Shown in pieces: positions 19,769-31,565 of a stretch of DNA of 64,000 bases; the stretch's first letter is position 1, and every line of letters starts with the position of its first letter. The DNA is taken from NCBI RefSeq assembly GCF_963576675.1, contig NC_088917.1, positions 76,742,610-76,806,609 on the forward strand, given 5' to 3'. The position numbers were made by a program, and so were the translations under genes. This stretch comes from Euphorbia lathyris. Lineage: Eukaryota; Streptophyta; Magnoliopsida; Malpighiales; Euphorbiaceae. The notes beneath the pieces were generated by a model, which was not told the origin of the DNA, made no database searches, and saw nothing but the letters and a program-made list of their open reading frames with translations.

Positions 19769-21627
19769 TGTTGGGGTTTAGTGTCCTATAGACAATTGTT
19801 CTAGGATACAAACTTAATGTAAATGAATTGTTCTTTATATCATTTGTTTTAATGAGATATATGTTTTATAACTATATAAAGGCAATCCCTTTTAAGCACT
19901 AAACAAAGTCTAATAAAAGGAAATCCGTAAGTTTATTTAAAGTGATTATAAAGTGTTCATACAAGCATGAACTGAGATAAAACTTTATAGTAAACTGATA
20001 AACTTAAAACCACCCCAAGTCAAGTGATATGTTTGGGATTGACATATCACTATTGAGACTTGTATGTAACAATGTCTTCTATCCGACAGAAAGCTGATCT
20101 CACAAGCTTCATATATATAGATATCTGGACAGTTACATAGATCCGATGAAACGTTGTTCATTAGGATTGGGGATCCGATTTGAGATAACAGGATGGGTAG
20201 ATTCATCCTTGTCACCTGTTCATCTCATTGGTATTAATAGGTATAACTAATCCTCAGACTCAAAGGAATATTAATTGGTATTCTGGATTACGGAATGTGA
20301 TGCTTTGACTCTGGTGTAACACGATCCTTAACAGAGATGACTCTGGGGTGTGAACAGTAGACGTTGGGTATCACAGGAAGTGATTGTGGAGTCGTTATAT
20401 ATTGGATTGAGCATTTATCACTCCCGATAAATGGGAGATACATCCATGGATCGCTTGTGGAAGACTCGACTCTAAATCCTTGCAAGGTGATAGTTTAAGA
20501 GTAAGAAATACAGATTTCACTTAACCTATCTTTTTGAGTTGACTCGACCTGTACAAGTAAAACGAACGTCTCGCTATATGTGACTTGACATCACCCATAG
20601 TCATAAGATTCAGTTCAGGGATGTAGTTGATAAAGGATCGAATTATACTGTAACTAATACGGAAAGGTTAACGACAGAATCAACCTGTCTTCTTATAGCT
20701 CTGGGGGAATGATTACGGACTTGCTAATCACATACTCTGTACATCATTCCGTTATGCAAAGATTAAATATAATTCTTTGAAAATTAATTTAATAATGTTG
20801 CATACGGCTAGAAGCAATAAGAACCTAATGGATCACACATAAGACTTGGAACCTAAAAGAGAGATAGATGTTAATTAATTGATAGAAGCCCAATTGAGCC
20901 CAATAAGGCCCATGGACATAAGGGGGTCGAAATTCATGTAGCGATATACATGATTAATTAATTTGATTTTGTTAATCCTAATTAGATTAGGAATATGAAT
21001 TAAATTAATTAAGAGATAATTAAGTTAGGAGTTTAATTAGATTAATATACTGCTATTATTATCCAATAAGGTTATTATTATTATCCTTAATATATTAGAT
21101 ATATAGTGAGATAATAATTAGGAATTCTATTCCGAATGGAATTCCTATTCAGTAACCTAATTCTATCTAACTAGGGATTAGATACAAGAGATTATAAATA
21201 CCCCTCCCCTTGAGATTTTCGAAATCCATGCAAGTCATACCCTACTGAGATTTTCGAAATCCACCTAGTGTAAGAGAGAGAAAATTCGACACCCCTAGTT
21301 CGAGGACGAGATTTCTCTACGGCTTCGTTTGATCAATTGGTTTCATCTATTTCTTTTATCCTTGATCTTGTGTTGATTAGTTAGAGGCAATCTACTTTGG
21401 TTGCTATTCAACGGTTGATTCCAAATTAATCTTCCCGTGTTTTATTTCGTGTTGGGGAGCTCGGAGAAGAGTTGTGGGCACTTCATTAACAACAGTAGAT
21501 TGATCATCAAGAGGTAATTCTTCTTATCCTTCTTTATATGAAATAACGGTTAACGGATCTTATGGTTTATGAAAATAGGTTAAAATTTTTATATTTCCGC
21601 TGCTATACCTTAGCCAAATTTCCAACA
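19769..21627 (+). repeat. Element C 5' LTR (1859 bp)
   Basis: TG...CA ends, complete. A TATAAATA box is at 21193-21200. Just downstream TGAGATTTTCGAAATCCA occurs twice (about 21211 and 21245) around a TTTCGAAA palindrome, probably in the R region or 5' leader. The minus-strand frame 19985-20215 is repeated in the 3' LTR only because the LTR is repeated. Confidence 0.9.
21193..21200 (+). promoter_or_regulatory. Element C TATA box
   Basis: TATAAATA followed by a C-rich stretch, about 430 bp before the LTR end. The copy in the 3' LTR at about 40006-40013 is unchanged. Confidence 0.6.
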
Positions 21628-21628
21628 G

Positions 21629-21640
21629 TGGTATCAGAGC
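21629..21640 (+). other. Element C primer-binding site (initiator tRNA-Met)
   Basis: TGGTATCAGAGC starts one base after the LTR end and matches the 3' end of plant initiator tRNA-Met. Confidence 0.9.
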
Positions 21641-23421
21641 CATCGTTAAATCCGTTATTTCATATATGAAAATTTAGAAGTTTCAATAGGATTGAATAAA
21701 TATTTATAGTTAGGATTAATTAACAAATTGTTTTGATTAATTAATTCTAAAGATAAATAAGTTTTAATTAATTGTTAATTAAAACAGATTATGCGTATGT
21801 TCCTAATTATTTTGGTTGATAATCATTATAACAATCTATTAGTTTTATAGTTAGATTGATAAAATCAGTTTTATTAATTCTAAAGATAAAACAGAAATGT
21901 ATAGTAGTTTTTCCTATTTTCTGAAAATCGTTTTAGAACTGATATATATATATGTTTAAAATTATTATAAAAAAAATACGACAGCCGAGTCGCGCCTCGC
22001 GGCGCGACTGGCCGCTGTCGTGCGGCGCCTGGCCGCCGCTGCCGCAAAGCAGCGACGGTTCAGCCACACTAGGGCTGCTGCCTATTGGCAGCAGCCCATT
22101 CTCGGGCCCGGCCTGAGGCCCACTTGATTTTAAATTGTTTAAAATCGTTTTTATATATTTTAAATACATATGTTTCAAAAATTGATAGTTTTCTGTTTTG
22201 ATTATCGAATGAAAAATTTGTTTAAAAGTTTGTTTTACCAATTTGTAAATCAAAATATTAAATGAATTAAAATCAAAATAATTGGGACGTGCATAATTAA
22301 ATTTTTGTATAGTTATATTAATCTAAAGATTAATATAAAAGATACGAAACTATTAGAAGTAAAATTGGATGAAAGTTAATTTGATATGTTAATGTGATTA
22401 ACATAAATATTACATAAGATAGTTATGTAATCAACCAATTAAATTTATTTAATTGAGTCTATGCATGTTTGGAGTTATGGCCATATTTGGACCCTCTTTA
22501 GTTTTTTGGTATTTTTGAAATAGGGCCTGCGAGTCCTGCCTTTCTACTATGTATTGTAATTTCTCCTCTCATCTGATTCCCTTCAATTCAATTAAAGTTT
22601 TCTTTAGTAGTATATAAATTAATATGTAATTTCAAGGCGCCATGGAGAAGACGGAGGACCTAAAGAGAAATATGTAATAGTTAGTATTTCCTTATGTTTG
22701 CCTTATTATTCCGTCTCTGGCTCGACGGAATAATTTAGATGATATGTCCATAACGCCAATGTATGTGAATGTATGTGTCTGATGTATCCTAAAGCAAATC
22801 AAGACTAAGTTAGATTATGAGACCTAAAATAAAATCCCTCATTAAAAAGTTAAGTAAATAAACAAGTTATTAAAATCGGTTGCCCCTCCCTAATATTATA
22901 ATTCAGCCGGCAGTGCTGAGGGCCTTTGGGTTGTTGAGTAAACTCAAGCTCGAGGTCCTTTCGGTAACACCTGAATTATCGAAAATCATTTTTTCATGAA
23001 TATGGGGTAATACTTAAATTAGATTATGATAATTGGATGAGTAAACTCATGTTGTCATAAACTAATGGGCAAGACGGTTGAGATTAATATGAATAGCATA
23101 TTAGTTACTAATGTGGTTAGTAACCCAATAACCTAGGAATCACATTAAAGATGTGATTGATTACATGAATCTACCTAATGAATGAGACTAGCTTGTTGAG
23201 TAAACTCAAGGCGAAATCTCAGGAGTTAGGATCCTAGCTCACTAAAGGATTTGTGAAATTCTTCGAATTAATATGGAGGGCTATTAATTTGGCAAAATAG
23301 TGGGAGCAATCTAAAATAAACTAAAAGGCCTATAATTTTAGATTGATATACTTTAAGCAAATGAATGACATACGTTTACTCTTTCTCACTCTCAGGTTTA
23401 ATTAAACCCACTCTTATAATC
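21641..23421 (+). other. Element C leader between primer site and gag
   Basis: Long noncoding AT-rich leader. A GC-rich island at 21979-22130 folds into consecutive stem-loops (separate entry). GTTGAGTAAACTCAAG-type phrases, themselves partly palindromic, recur at about 22932 and 23195. No protein frame is convincing here. Confidence 0.6.
21979..22130 (+). other. GC-rich tandem stem-loops in element C leader
   Basis: Stem 1: CGACAGC (21979-21985) pairs with GCTGTCG (22014-22020) and encloses AGTCGCGCC-TCGC-GGCGCGACT. Stem 2: TGCGGC pairs with GCCGCA (22020-22045). Stem 3: GGGCTGCTGCC (22072-22082), loop TATT, GGCAGCAGCCC (22087-22097). A shorter GGGCC/GGCCC pair follows. They stand in an otherwise AT-rich leader, a place where retroelement packaging or dimerisation signals often lie; function is inference. 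Confidence 0.8.
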
Positions 23422-24329
23422 ATGACTAAAACCAATCTGCAAAACATTCTTACCGATAACAAATTGAATGGTTCAAACTTCACCGACTGGTTTCGTAACC
23501 TCAAACTTGTTTTGAAGTTCGATAAAATAGGGTATCGATACCCCCTCTCCATTCTGATGATGCTCCCATTGAGGAAATTGATGCTTACCAGAAGCACAAG
23601 GCTGATGATGATCATGCCGGATGCATCATACTTGCATCGATGACACCGGAATTACAAAGGCAACATGAGGAAATGGATGCCTATTCCATCATCATGCACC
23701 TAAAGGAATTGTTTGGGAAACAAACCAGGTGTGAACGCTACGAGATATCCAAGTTGTTATATCGTAGTAGGATGCAAGAGGGCACATCTGTCATGACACA
23801 TTGTGTCAAGATGATTGGCTACATTACCAAACTTTTTAGTATTGGATTTGCGATGGATAATGAATTAAGCATAGACTTAATTCTTCAATCCCTCCCAGAG
23901 AGTTATTCACAGTTCATTATGAACTATCAGATGAATGACTTGCAAACCTCTCTTGAAGAGCTTGCAAATATGCTCAAGTCAGTTGAGCCCAATATGAAGA
24001 AAGACAAAGCCATACCGACTCTTGTCATTGAGGGATCAAAGAAAAGGAAAGGGAGTTATCCCAATCCTAATTATCCCAAGAAAGGTAAGAAAGCCGTGCC
24101 CTACAAAGCTAAGGGAAAGGAAGTGAAGAAGCCCAAAGGAGAGTGCCACTTCTGTGGTAAAGATGGGCATTGGAAGAGGAACTGCAAGGAGTACCTAGCC
24201 TCCCTCAAGAAGGGAAATGGCGGTGCTTTAACATCTGGTATGTTTTATATTGAAATAAATACAGTTTCACTGTCTGAATCTTGGGTATTAGATACCGGAT
24301 GTGGATCTCATATTTGTACAAATATGTAG
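23422..24329 (+). pseudogene. Element C Gag and start of protease
   Basis: The start MTKTNLQNILTDNKLNGSNF and DWFRNLKLVL are typical plant copia Gag (DUF4219/UBN2). A frame change near 23540 breaks the N-terminal part; the frame recovers by 23640 and shows LKELFGKQTR, YEISKLLYRSRM, a lysine-rich region and a complete CCHC knuckle CHFCGKDGHWKRNC. It runs straight into protease (WVLDTGCGSHICTNM) and stops at TAG (24327-24329), consistent with a CAG-to-TAG change because the frame continues in register beyond. Gag and pol share one frame in this element. Confidence 0.88.
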
Positions 24330-27255
24330 GAGCTAAATCAGACTAGGGAACTAAAGAAAGAAAGCATAAACTTGCGAGTAGGAAATGGAGCAAGAGTTGC
24401 CGCCCTCGCAATTGGAGATTATGTTTTAAATTTTCCCTCTGGGCTTGTAATAGAATTAAGGAATTGTTTATACGTTCCTCAAATGTCTCGCAACATTATT
24501 TCTATTAGCCGTCTTGTTGACGACGATTTTCATATTTCAATAAAAGACAAGAGTTGCAATTTTTATAAAGATTCGATCTTTTACTTTTCAGGAATATCAC
24601 AAAATGGGATTTATGTGTTAGATAACAAAATTCCTGTTGTTACAATTGATACCAAAAGACATAAGCTAGATAATTCAACTTACTTGTGGCATTGTCGTTT
24701 AGGCCATATAAACAAGAGACGCATGCTAAAGTTACATTCAGATGGGCTTATAGATCCAATCGATCCCGGATCATTGGAAACATGTGAATCATGTTTAAAA
24801 GGTAAAATGACAAAGACACACTTTAGCAATAAAGGTGAGCGTGTATCAGACACTCTAGGACTCATTCATTCAGATGTATGCGGTCCTATGTCAGTCCAAG
24901 CAAGAGGAGGATTCAGATTCTTCATAAGCTTCATAGATGACCATACCCGATATGGTTACATCTACTTGATGAAGCACAAATCAAAAGCTTTTGAGAAATT
25001 CAAATGCTTCAAGAATGAAGTAGAAAATCAATTAGGAAAGAAAACAAAGACGCTTCGATCTGATCGAGGTGGCGAATATCTTTCAGATAATTTTCTGAAT
25101 TATCTAACTGAATGTGGGATATGCCCACAATGGACACCTCCCTATACACCATAACACAATGGTGTGTCCGAGAGGAGAAACCGTACCCTATTAGATATGG
25201 TACGATCCATGATGAGCGTGGCCTTACTTCCAAAGACGTTCTGGGGCTATGCCTTAGAAACTGCCCTCTTCACCCTAAATCGAGTACCAACTAAATCCGC
25301 TAGTTCCACACCATATGAATTGTTCGTTGGTAGGAAACCGGTGTTTTCATTTATGAGAGTATGGGGTTGTTCAGCATTTGTCAAACGCATTGCGTCTGAC
25401 TAACTAGATTCGAAATCTGATAAATATTTCTTCATTGGATACCCTAAGGAAACTATGGGATATTACTTCTATCATCCAAATGATCAGAAAGTAATCGTAT
25501 CCAAGCATGCAACCTTCTTAGAGAAAGAGTTTCTCGAAGAAACACAAAAGGGAAGCATGATTGAACTTGATGAAGTTCAAGAAGAAGAAACACCGACTGA
25601 AACAATAGAGGCGGTTGAGGTACCCAAAGGAGTCCCATTAGATGAGACTCCAGTGCCACCTATTCGTAGATCACGAAGAGTTCATGAACTCCCAGTTAGA
25701 TATGGTTTTCTAGTGGGAGATGATAATGAGGTTCTCATATTAGACGACGAACCCGAAAACTACGAAGAGGCTCTTACTAGTCCAGATTCTAAAGCATGGC
25801 TTGAGGCCATGGATTCTGAAATGGATTCCATGTATACTAACCAAGTGTGGACTTTGGTTGATCCACCCGAAGGGATAATACCCATTAGGTGCAGGTGGAT
25901 CTTCAAAAAGAAGACAGACATGGATGGAAAGGTTAGCACCTACAAAGCTAGGTTAGTAGCGAAAGGATATCGTCAGAAGCAAGGAATTGATTATGACGAA
26001 ACTTTCTCTCCTGTGGCTATGTCCAAATCAATCAGAATCATGCTTTCCTAAACGGAAACCTGCTTGAGGATGTATATATGATGCAGCCTGAAGGTTTCAT
26101 ATCGAAGGATGCAAATAAAGTTTGCAAACTTCAGAGATCTATTTATGGACTCAAGCAAGCATCTAGAAGCTGGAATAAGCATTTTGACGAAACCATAAAA
26201 CAATTTGGTTTCGAACAAAATTGTGAAGAAGCTTGCATTTACAAGAAAGCAAGTGGGAGCTCTATAGCATTTCTCATACTATATGTGGATGATATATTAT
26301 TAATGGGAAATGACGTTGCTCACTTACAGTCAGTGAAAGTATGGTTATCTGGTAACTTCTCAATGAAAGACCTTGGTGAAGCAACTTATATACTTGGTAT
26401 AAAGATCTATAGAGATAGATCGAGAAGACTACTTGGTCTTTCACAGGCTACATACATTGAAAAGGTGCTAAATCGGTTTAGCATGCTTGAATCGAAATGA
26501 GGTAACTTACCCATGTTACATGGAGTAAAGTTAAACAATCATCAATGTCCTAAAACCGATGATGATAAACGACGCATGGCTGTAGTCCCATACGCCAGCG
26601 CAATCGGTTCGATTATGTATGCTATGCTATGCACTAGACCTGATGTAGCGTTCGCGTTATCTGTAACGAGTCGTTACCAAGGAAATCCAGGAGACGAGCA
26701 TTGGATTGCCGTTAAGAACATTCTTAAGTACTTGAGAAGGACTAAAGATATGTTCCTAGTGTACGGAGAAGGTGATCTGAAAATAGAAGGATTTTCAGAC
26801 GCAAGTCATCTCACAGATGAGAATGATTATAAATCCCAATCAGGATACCTTTTTATCTTGAATGGGGGTGTGGTCAGTTGGAAGAGTTCCAAGCAGGGAA
26901 GCGTAGCTTTCTCTACGACCGAGTCAGAGTATATCGCAGCTGTGGAATCAGCAAAGGAAGCGGTTTGGATAAGAAAGTTCATTACAGAACTTGGTGTGGT
27001 GCCTGACATTGTCAATCACATTACACTGTACTGTGATAACAATGGAGCCATTGCGCAAGCAAAGGAACCACGGTCTCATAATGCATCCAAGCATTACCTT
27101 AAGCGATACCACATCATTAGAGAGATTGTGGCTAGAGGAGATGTGAGAATAGAAAGAGTACCTATAGAGGACAACGTTGCAGATCCGTTGACAAAGCCTT
27201 TAACCCAGAGAATACATGATCGTCATTTAACTTCTACTGGGATAAGTTTGGCTTT
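24330..27255 (+). pseudogene. Element C pol: protease, integrase, RT, RNase H
   Basis: Integrase: zinc region (LWHCRLGHINKRR, CESCLKGK), HSDVCGP, LRSDRGGEYL and HNGVSERRNRTLLDM. RT: WLEAMDSEMDSMYTNQVW, YKARLVAKGYRQKQGIDY, IYGLKQASRSWNKHF, ILYVDDILLMGN. RNase H: GFSDASHL, STTESEYIAAVE, LYCDNNGAIAQAKEP, NVADPLTKPL. TAA stops lie at 25152 and 25401, and a TGA at about 26497. Near 26040 a deletion of some 50-60 bases fuses IRIM directly to AFLNGN, removing the first catalytic Asp region (QMDVKT) and shifting frame. It cannot encode an active RT. Confidence 0.9.
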
Positions 27256-27271
27256 AGTCCAAGTGGGAGTA

Positions 27272-28422
27272 TGTTGGGGTTTAGTGTCCTATAGACAATT
27301 ATTCTAGCATACAAACTTAATGTAAATGAATTGTTCTTTATATCATTTGTTTTAATGAGATATATGTTTTATAACTATATAAAGGCAATCCCTTTTAAGC
27401 ACTAAACAAAGTCTAATAAAAGGAAATCCGCAAGTTTATTTAAAGTGATTATAAAGTGTTCATAAAAGCATGAAGTGAGACAAAACTTTATAGTAAACTG
27501 ATAAACTTAAAACCACCCCAAGTCAAGTGATATGTTTGGGATTGACATATCACAGTTGAGACTTGTATGTAACAATGTCTTCTGTCCGATAGAAAGCTGA
27601 TCTCACAAGCTTCATATATATAGATATCTGGACAGTTACATAGACCCGATGAAACGTTGTTCATTAGGATTGGGGATCCGATTTGAGATAACAGGATGGG
27701 TAGATTCATCCTTGTCACCTGTTCATCTCATTGGTAATGGGAGATACATCCATGGATCGCTTGTGGAAGACTCGACTCTAAATCCTTGCAAGGTGATAGC
27801 TTAAGAGTAAGAAATACAGATTTCACTTAACCTATCTTTTTGAGTTGACTCGGCTTGTACAAGTAAAACGAATGTCTTGCTATATGTGACTTGACATCAC
27901 CCATAGTCATAAGATTCAGTTCAAGGATGTAGTTGATAAAGGATCGAATTATACTGTAACTAATACGTAAAGGTTAACGACAGAATCAACATGTCTTCTT
28001 ATAGCTCTGGGGGAATGATTACGGACTTGCTAATCACATACTCTGTACATCATTCCGTTATGCAAAGATTAAATATAATTCTTTGAAAATTAATTTAATA
28101 ATGTTGCATACGGCTAGAAGCAATAAGAACCTAATGGATCACACATAAGACTTGGAACCTAAAAGAGAGATAGATGTTAATTAATTGATAGAAGCCCAAT
28201 TGAGCCCAATAAGGCCCATGTACATAAGGGGGTCGAAATTCATGTAGTGATATACATGAATAATTAATTTGATTTTGTTAATCCTAATTAGATTAGGAAT
28301 ATGAATTAAATTAATTAAGAGATAATTAAGTTAAGAGTTTTAATTAGATTAATATACTCCTATTATTATCCAATAAGGTTATTATTATTATCCTTAATAT
28401 ATTAGATATATAGTGAGATAAT
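27272..28422 (+). repeat. Element C 3' LTR, part 1
   Basis: Starts TGTTGGGGTTTAG after the purine-rich AAGTGGGAGTA. It lacks about 185 bp relative to the 5' LTR at the junction TTGGTAATGGGAG (about 27735). It ends with the ATAAT target duplication of element D (28418-28422). Confidence 0.9.
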
Positions 28423-28966
28423 TTTTGAAACACCTTTCTACATAATTTTGATTTGACAAAATTGTTTAAGTATAATTCAAAGATACATATTCTTAACACA
28501 CTAAGTTTAAATGCTTTGATTTATTCTACTAATGTGTTTGTTTAATGTTGAGTTAAAACTGTTATAAGACATAAGGATTAAAAGGCCCAAGCCCAATACG
28601 GAAGCCAAGGCCCAAGTCAAACAACTTAGTACACTCGGCCCGCGTATGTCAAGACGTTGCCGTTTTGAACAAAACGCAACTCAGCAAACGGAAGGATCTA
28701 GAAGACCTTCGGGAACAACTTCAAGATGAAGCTGCTGAGTAGTCTCGACAAAGCGTACAAGAAAGCAGCTGGCAAAGCAAAACTTCCAGACAAAGTATTT
28801 CCCCTTTTGGCAAAGTTTAGACGACACAGTATGCTGTCCAGTTGACTTTACCATAAAAGGAGAGACCATCTGCTGAGCTGACCGAGGACAGAAGATACAC
28901 AATTCTGATTGGCCGAGAGCTCTGAGCAAGTCAGGATGACAATGATATGTAGCCGTTTCCCTCCAA

Positions 28967-28993
28967 CGGTTATTTCGAAATTCGAAATAACCG
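28967..28993 (+). promoter_or_regulatory. 27-bp palindrome upstream of the element D TATA box
   Basis: CGGTTATTTCGAA, one central A, then TTCGAAATAACCG: perfect 13-bp arms, ending 15 bases before TATAAATA. The 3' LTR copy has one change in each arm. Sirevirus LTRs are known to carry palindromic motifs near the core promoter, so this is a likely cis-element. Confidence 0.8.
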
Positions 28994-29008
28994 ATGCCCA
29001 GACGTCTC

Positions 29009-29016
29009 TATAAATA
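29009..29016 (+). promoter_or_regulatory. Element D TATA box
   Basis: TATAAATA in the 5' LTR; the equivalent site in the 3' LTR reads TGTAAATA (near 39168), so the two LTR promoters have diverged. Transcription would start about 30 bases downstream, near 29040. Confidence 0.7.
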
Positions 29017-29233
29017 GTGCCATCACAAGCTTCACTCATACAGAACTTGATCAAGCAGTTACGCTGACCAAATTTCTACAAGTTCTGCAAGCAAAGAAGC
29101 AAAGCAAATTCTTACACTACAATTCTTATATCTGTGTAAAAGTCTAGAGTGATTGTTTCAATCGTCTAAAGTGTCTTAACAAATCTTTGTATAGGACAAA
29201 ACACTTATCATTTCTAGAGATAGAAAGGAGAGG

Positions 29234-29258
29234 CTGAGTACTCGGTTTTAGTACTCAG
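29234..29258 (+). other. R/U5 hairpin of element D
   Basis: CTGAGTACT (29234-29242), seven loop bases, AGTACTCAG (29250-29258): a perfect 9-bp stem downstream of the predicted start, so present in the RNA. It is conserved in the 3' LTR at 39394-39418. Confidence 0.7.
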
Positions 29259-29759
29259 TGAGAGATTAGGATTGGGTAGAAGTATAGAGGAAGGTACTCT
29301 TGTCATACTCAGTTGCTGATATTGTAAAGGGTTTGAGGCTCTACCTTTAAAGAGCTCAGTAGAGGATTTGAAATCTCGGAACGTGTTCCGGGGACAGGAC
29401 GTAGGCTTAGAAGAAGCCGAACCTGGATAAATCTGCTGAGTAACGTATTACTTACCCTTAACTCCTTATTTATATTGCTTGCTTAAAACAACCAAAAACT
29501 GACCAAGTAAAGAGGTCAAGTTGAGTTGTGCGTGCTAAACATCTGAGCTCAGGAATAGACTCTAAGTGCTATCTCCTGACTCAAGCTAAGAAACTGACCT
29601 AGTCACTAGTTGACTAAGCCAGTATCTTGCTGTTTACTCAGCGCTGCTGTTGAAACCTTTTTCTTTAGAAAAAGAAGTCTGCCCTAATTGCAAAAAAGTT
29701 TAAATAGTTCCTAACCCCCCCTTGGAACTATACTTGCAACCTTACAAGGGACCAACAAG

Positions 29760-29771
29760 TGGTATCAGAGC
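29760..29771 (+). other. Element D primer-binding site (initiator tRNA-Met)
   Basis: TGGTATCAGAGC two bases after the LTR end, the standard copia site. Confidence 0.9.
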
Positions 29772-29820
29772 CATCAAAGCTCACTCTAAAAGGTCTAACA
29801 ACCTTGAGCTGATCCCTACC

Positions 29821-31560
29821 ATGGGCGAAAACAGCACTCGGTTTCTCCCTGGAAACCAAACAACTCAAATACTGCCTGAGGGGCTGTCCATTACTAGGCC
29901 TCCCCTATTCTTCGGGTCAAACTATACCTTCTGGAAGAATAGGATGAAAAACTTCATTCAGGCTACAAACATGAGTGCCTGGCTATCTATAGTCCAAGGC
30001 CCATTTGTACCTGTCGAGGTTGTGGCTGGCCAAACAGTTGTAAAAGCTGAGGCCAAATGGACAGAGGATGATCTTAAGAAGCTCCAAAACCATGCTTCGG
30101 CTATCAATATGCTTCACTGTGCGCTCGATACTGCAGAATATAATAAAATCTCAGGTTGTGAGTCGGCACAAGAGATCTGGAGAAAGCTGGAAGTCACCTA
30201 CGAGGGAACTAATAAAGTAAAGGAGTCCAAGGTGAATCAGCAGATGAGATTGTACGAGCTGTTCGAGATGAACAATGATGAGGGCATTTCAGACATGAAC
30301 GCAAGGTTCACCAACATCATTAATGAGCTCAAGAGACTTGGGAAAATCTTCACTGAGGAAAAACAAGTCAAAAAGATACTCAGGAGTCTTCCTAAAGATT
30401 GGCAAGCAAAGAAGACAGCAGTTGAGGAAGCTCAGGATTTAACCACCTACAAATATGACGAACTCATCGGTTCGTTGCTGACCCATGAGATATCCATGAA
30501 AAACTTTGAGGTGAAGGAAAAATCTGAAGACAAGAAGCAGAAGTCACTTGTCATGAAAGCTGACTCCACTGACGGGAGCTCAACTGATGATGAGGAGATG
30601 GCTATGTTCACAAGGAAGATGAAAAGGCTGTTCAGGAAGAACGACAAATATCCTAAAAAGCCTTACAGAAAGTTTGATAAGTATAAGGCTGACTCAAGCG
30701 ACAGCAAATACAGAAAGGACAGCTTAAAGCCCATTACATGCTTTGAGTGCCATCAAACTGGCCATATTAAGTCAAACTGCCCCACGCCGAGGAAAGACAA
30801 GAAAAGTGGGAAGAAAGCAATGGTGGCTACTTGGAGCGACAGCGATGAGTCTTCATCTACAGAAACTGAGGCCATCGAGTCAGCGAAGATATGCTTCATG
30901 GCTGACGAACTTGCTGAGCCATGCGTCTCTGAGCATGCTGACCCATCCATCGCATCAGATGACGAAGAGCAATCAAATGAGGTAATTTCTCTTCCCCAGC
31001 TCAGAAACGATATGGTTAATGCCCTGAGTGATCTCTACACACTTGTTAAGAAGTGTAATAAGAAAGTTAGAGCACTCAACAGGCGCTGTGACGAAGTGGA
31101 AGAGGTCAAACTGAGTGACCTCAGATTCTTTCTTCAGGATAATTCAACTCTGCATGATAATATGAAAATCATACATGAGTCTATCTCTGAAGTCCAGTCA
31201 GTTTCAAAGAAACTGAGGAAGGACGTCACAACCATCCAGAACCAACTAATTGTTCCAAATAAAAATAATATTCCTCTAAGAACTCAGTACCAAGGTACTC
31301 AGCAGAGATGGAATCCCCAGCGAAAAGTCCAGTGTGACTTTTGTGGGAAGTTAGGACACACCACTAAGGTGTGCTGGCACGCTCAGCACTGGGGTGCTGA
31401 CAAGTCAGTAAAAAATCCTAAACAGAAGGTCAGTTGTGACTTCTGTGGAAAGAATGGTCATACTGTCCATGTATGTAGCCATAAAATAAAATATGATGCT
31501 ATACCTGTTGCACCTAACAAGCCAGGACCCAAAAAGAATTGGGTACCTAAAAGTAACTAG
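29821..31560 (+). CDS. Sirevirus Gag, 579 aa
   Basis: I chose the ATG at 29821 because the upstream in-frame codons lie in the LTR and primer-binding site. The N-terminus has PPLFFGSNYTFWKNRMKNFI, then the UBN2 core (EIWRKLEVTYEG, MRLYELFEMNND, ILRSLPKDWQAKKTAVEEA). A basic stretch precedes a CCHC knuckle CFECHQTGHIKSNC (about residue 306). After an acidic, Ser-rich region and a predicted coiled-coil area (LYTLVKKCNKKVRALNRRC), two more knuckles follow, CDFCGKLGHTTKVC and CDFCGKNGHTVHVC. A long Gag with an extended C-terminus is a Sirevirus trait. The frame is fully open, unlike pol. It would form the virus-like particle and bind genomic RNA. Confidence 0.92.
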   Translation: MGENSTRFLPGNQTTQILPEGLSITRPPLFFGSNYTFWKNRMKNFIQATNMSAWLSIVQGPFVPVEVVAGQTVVKAEAKWTEDDLKKLQNHASAINMLHCALDTAEYNKISGCESAQEIWRKLEVTYEGTNKVKESKVNQQMRLYELFEMNNDEGISDMNARFTNIINELKRLGKIFTEEKQVKKILRSLPKDWQAKKTAVEEAQDLTTYKYDELIGSLLTHEISMKNFEVKEKSEDKKQKSLVMKADSTDGSSTDDEEMAMFTRKMKRLFRKNDKYPKKPYRKFDKYKADSSDSKYRKDSLKPITCFECHQTGHIKSNCPTPRKDKKSGKKAMVATWSDSDESSSTETEAIESAKICFMADELAEPCVSEHADPSIASDDEEQSNEVISLPQLRNDMVNALSDLYTLVKKCNKKVRALNRRCDEVEEVKLSDLRFFLQDNSTLHDNMKIIHESISEVQSVSKKLRKDVTTIQNQLIVPNKNNIPLRTQYQGTQQRWNPQRKVQCDFCGKLGHTTKVCWHAQHWGADKSVKNPKQKVSCDFCGKNGHTVHVCSHKIKYDAIPVAPNKPGPKKNWVPKSN

Positions 31561-31565
31561 TTACA

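Larger units (their letters stand above)
28423..29757 (+). repeat. Element D 5' LTR (1335 bp)
   Basis: Matches 38582-39917 with roughly 26 substitutions and one 1-base indel, mostly transitions. It contains a 27-bp palindrome, a TATA box and an R/U5 hairpin (separate entries). Minus-strand frames at 28681-28929 and 28848-29054 recur in the other LTR only because the LTR is repeated. Confidence 0.93.

Noticed and set aside
19985..20215. 76-aa minus-strand frame, also at 27488-27718
   Set aside because: Part of the element C LTR.
28681..29054. Minus-strand frames repeated at 38840-39213
   Set aside because: Inside the element D LTRs; no conserved start or domain.
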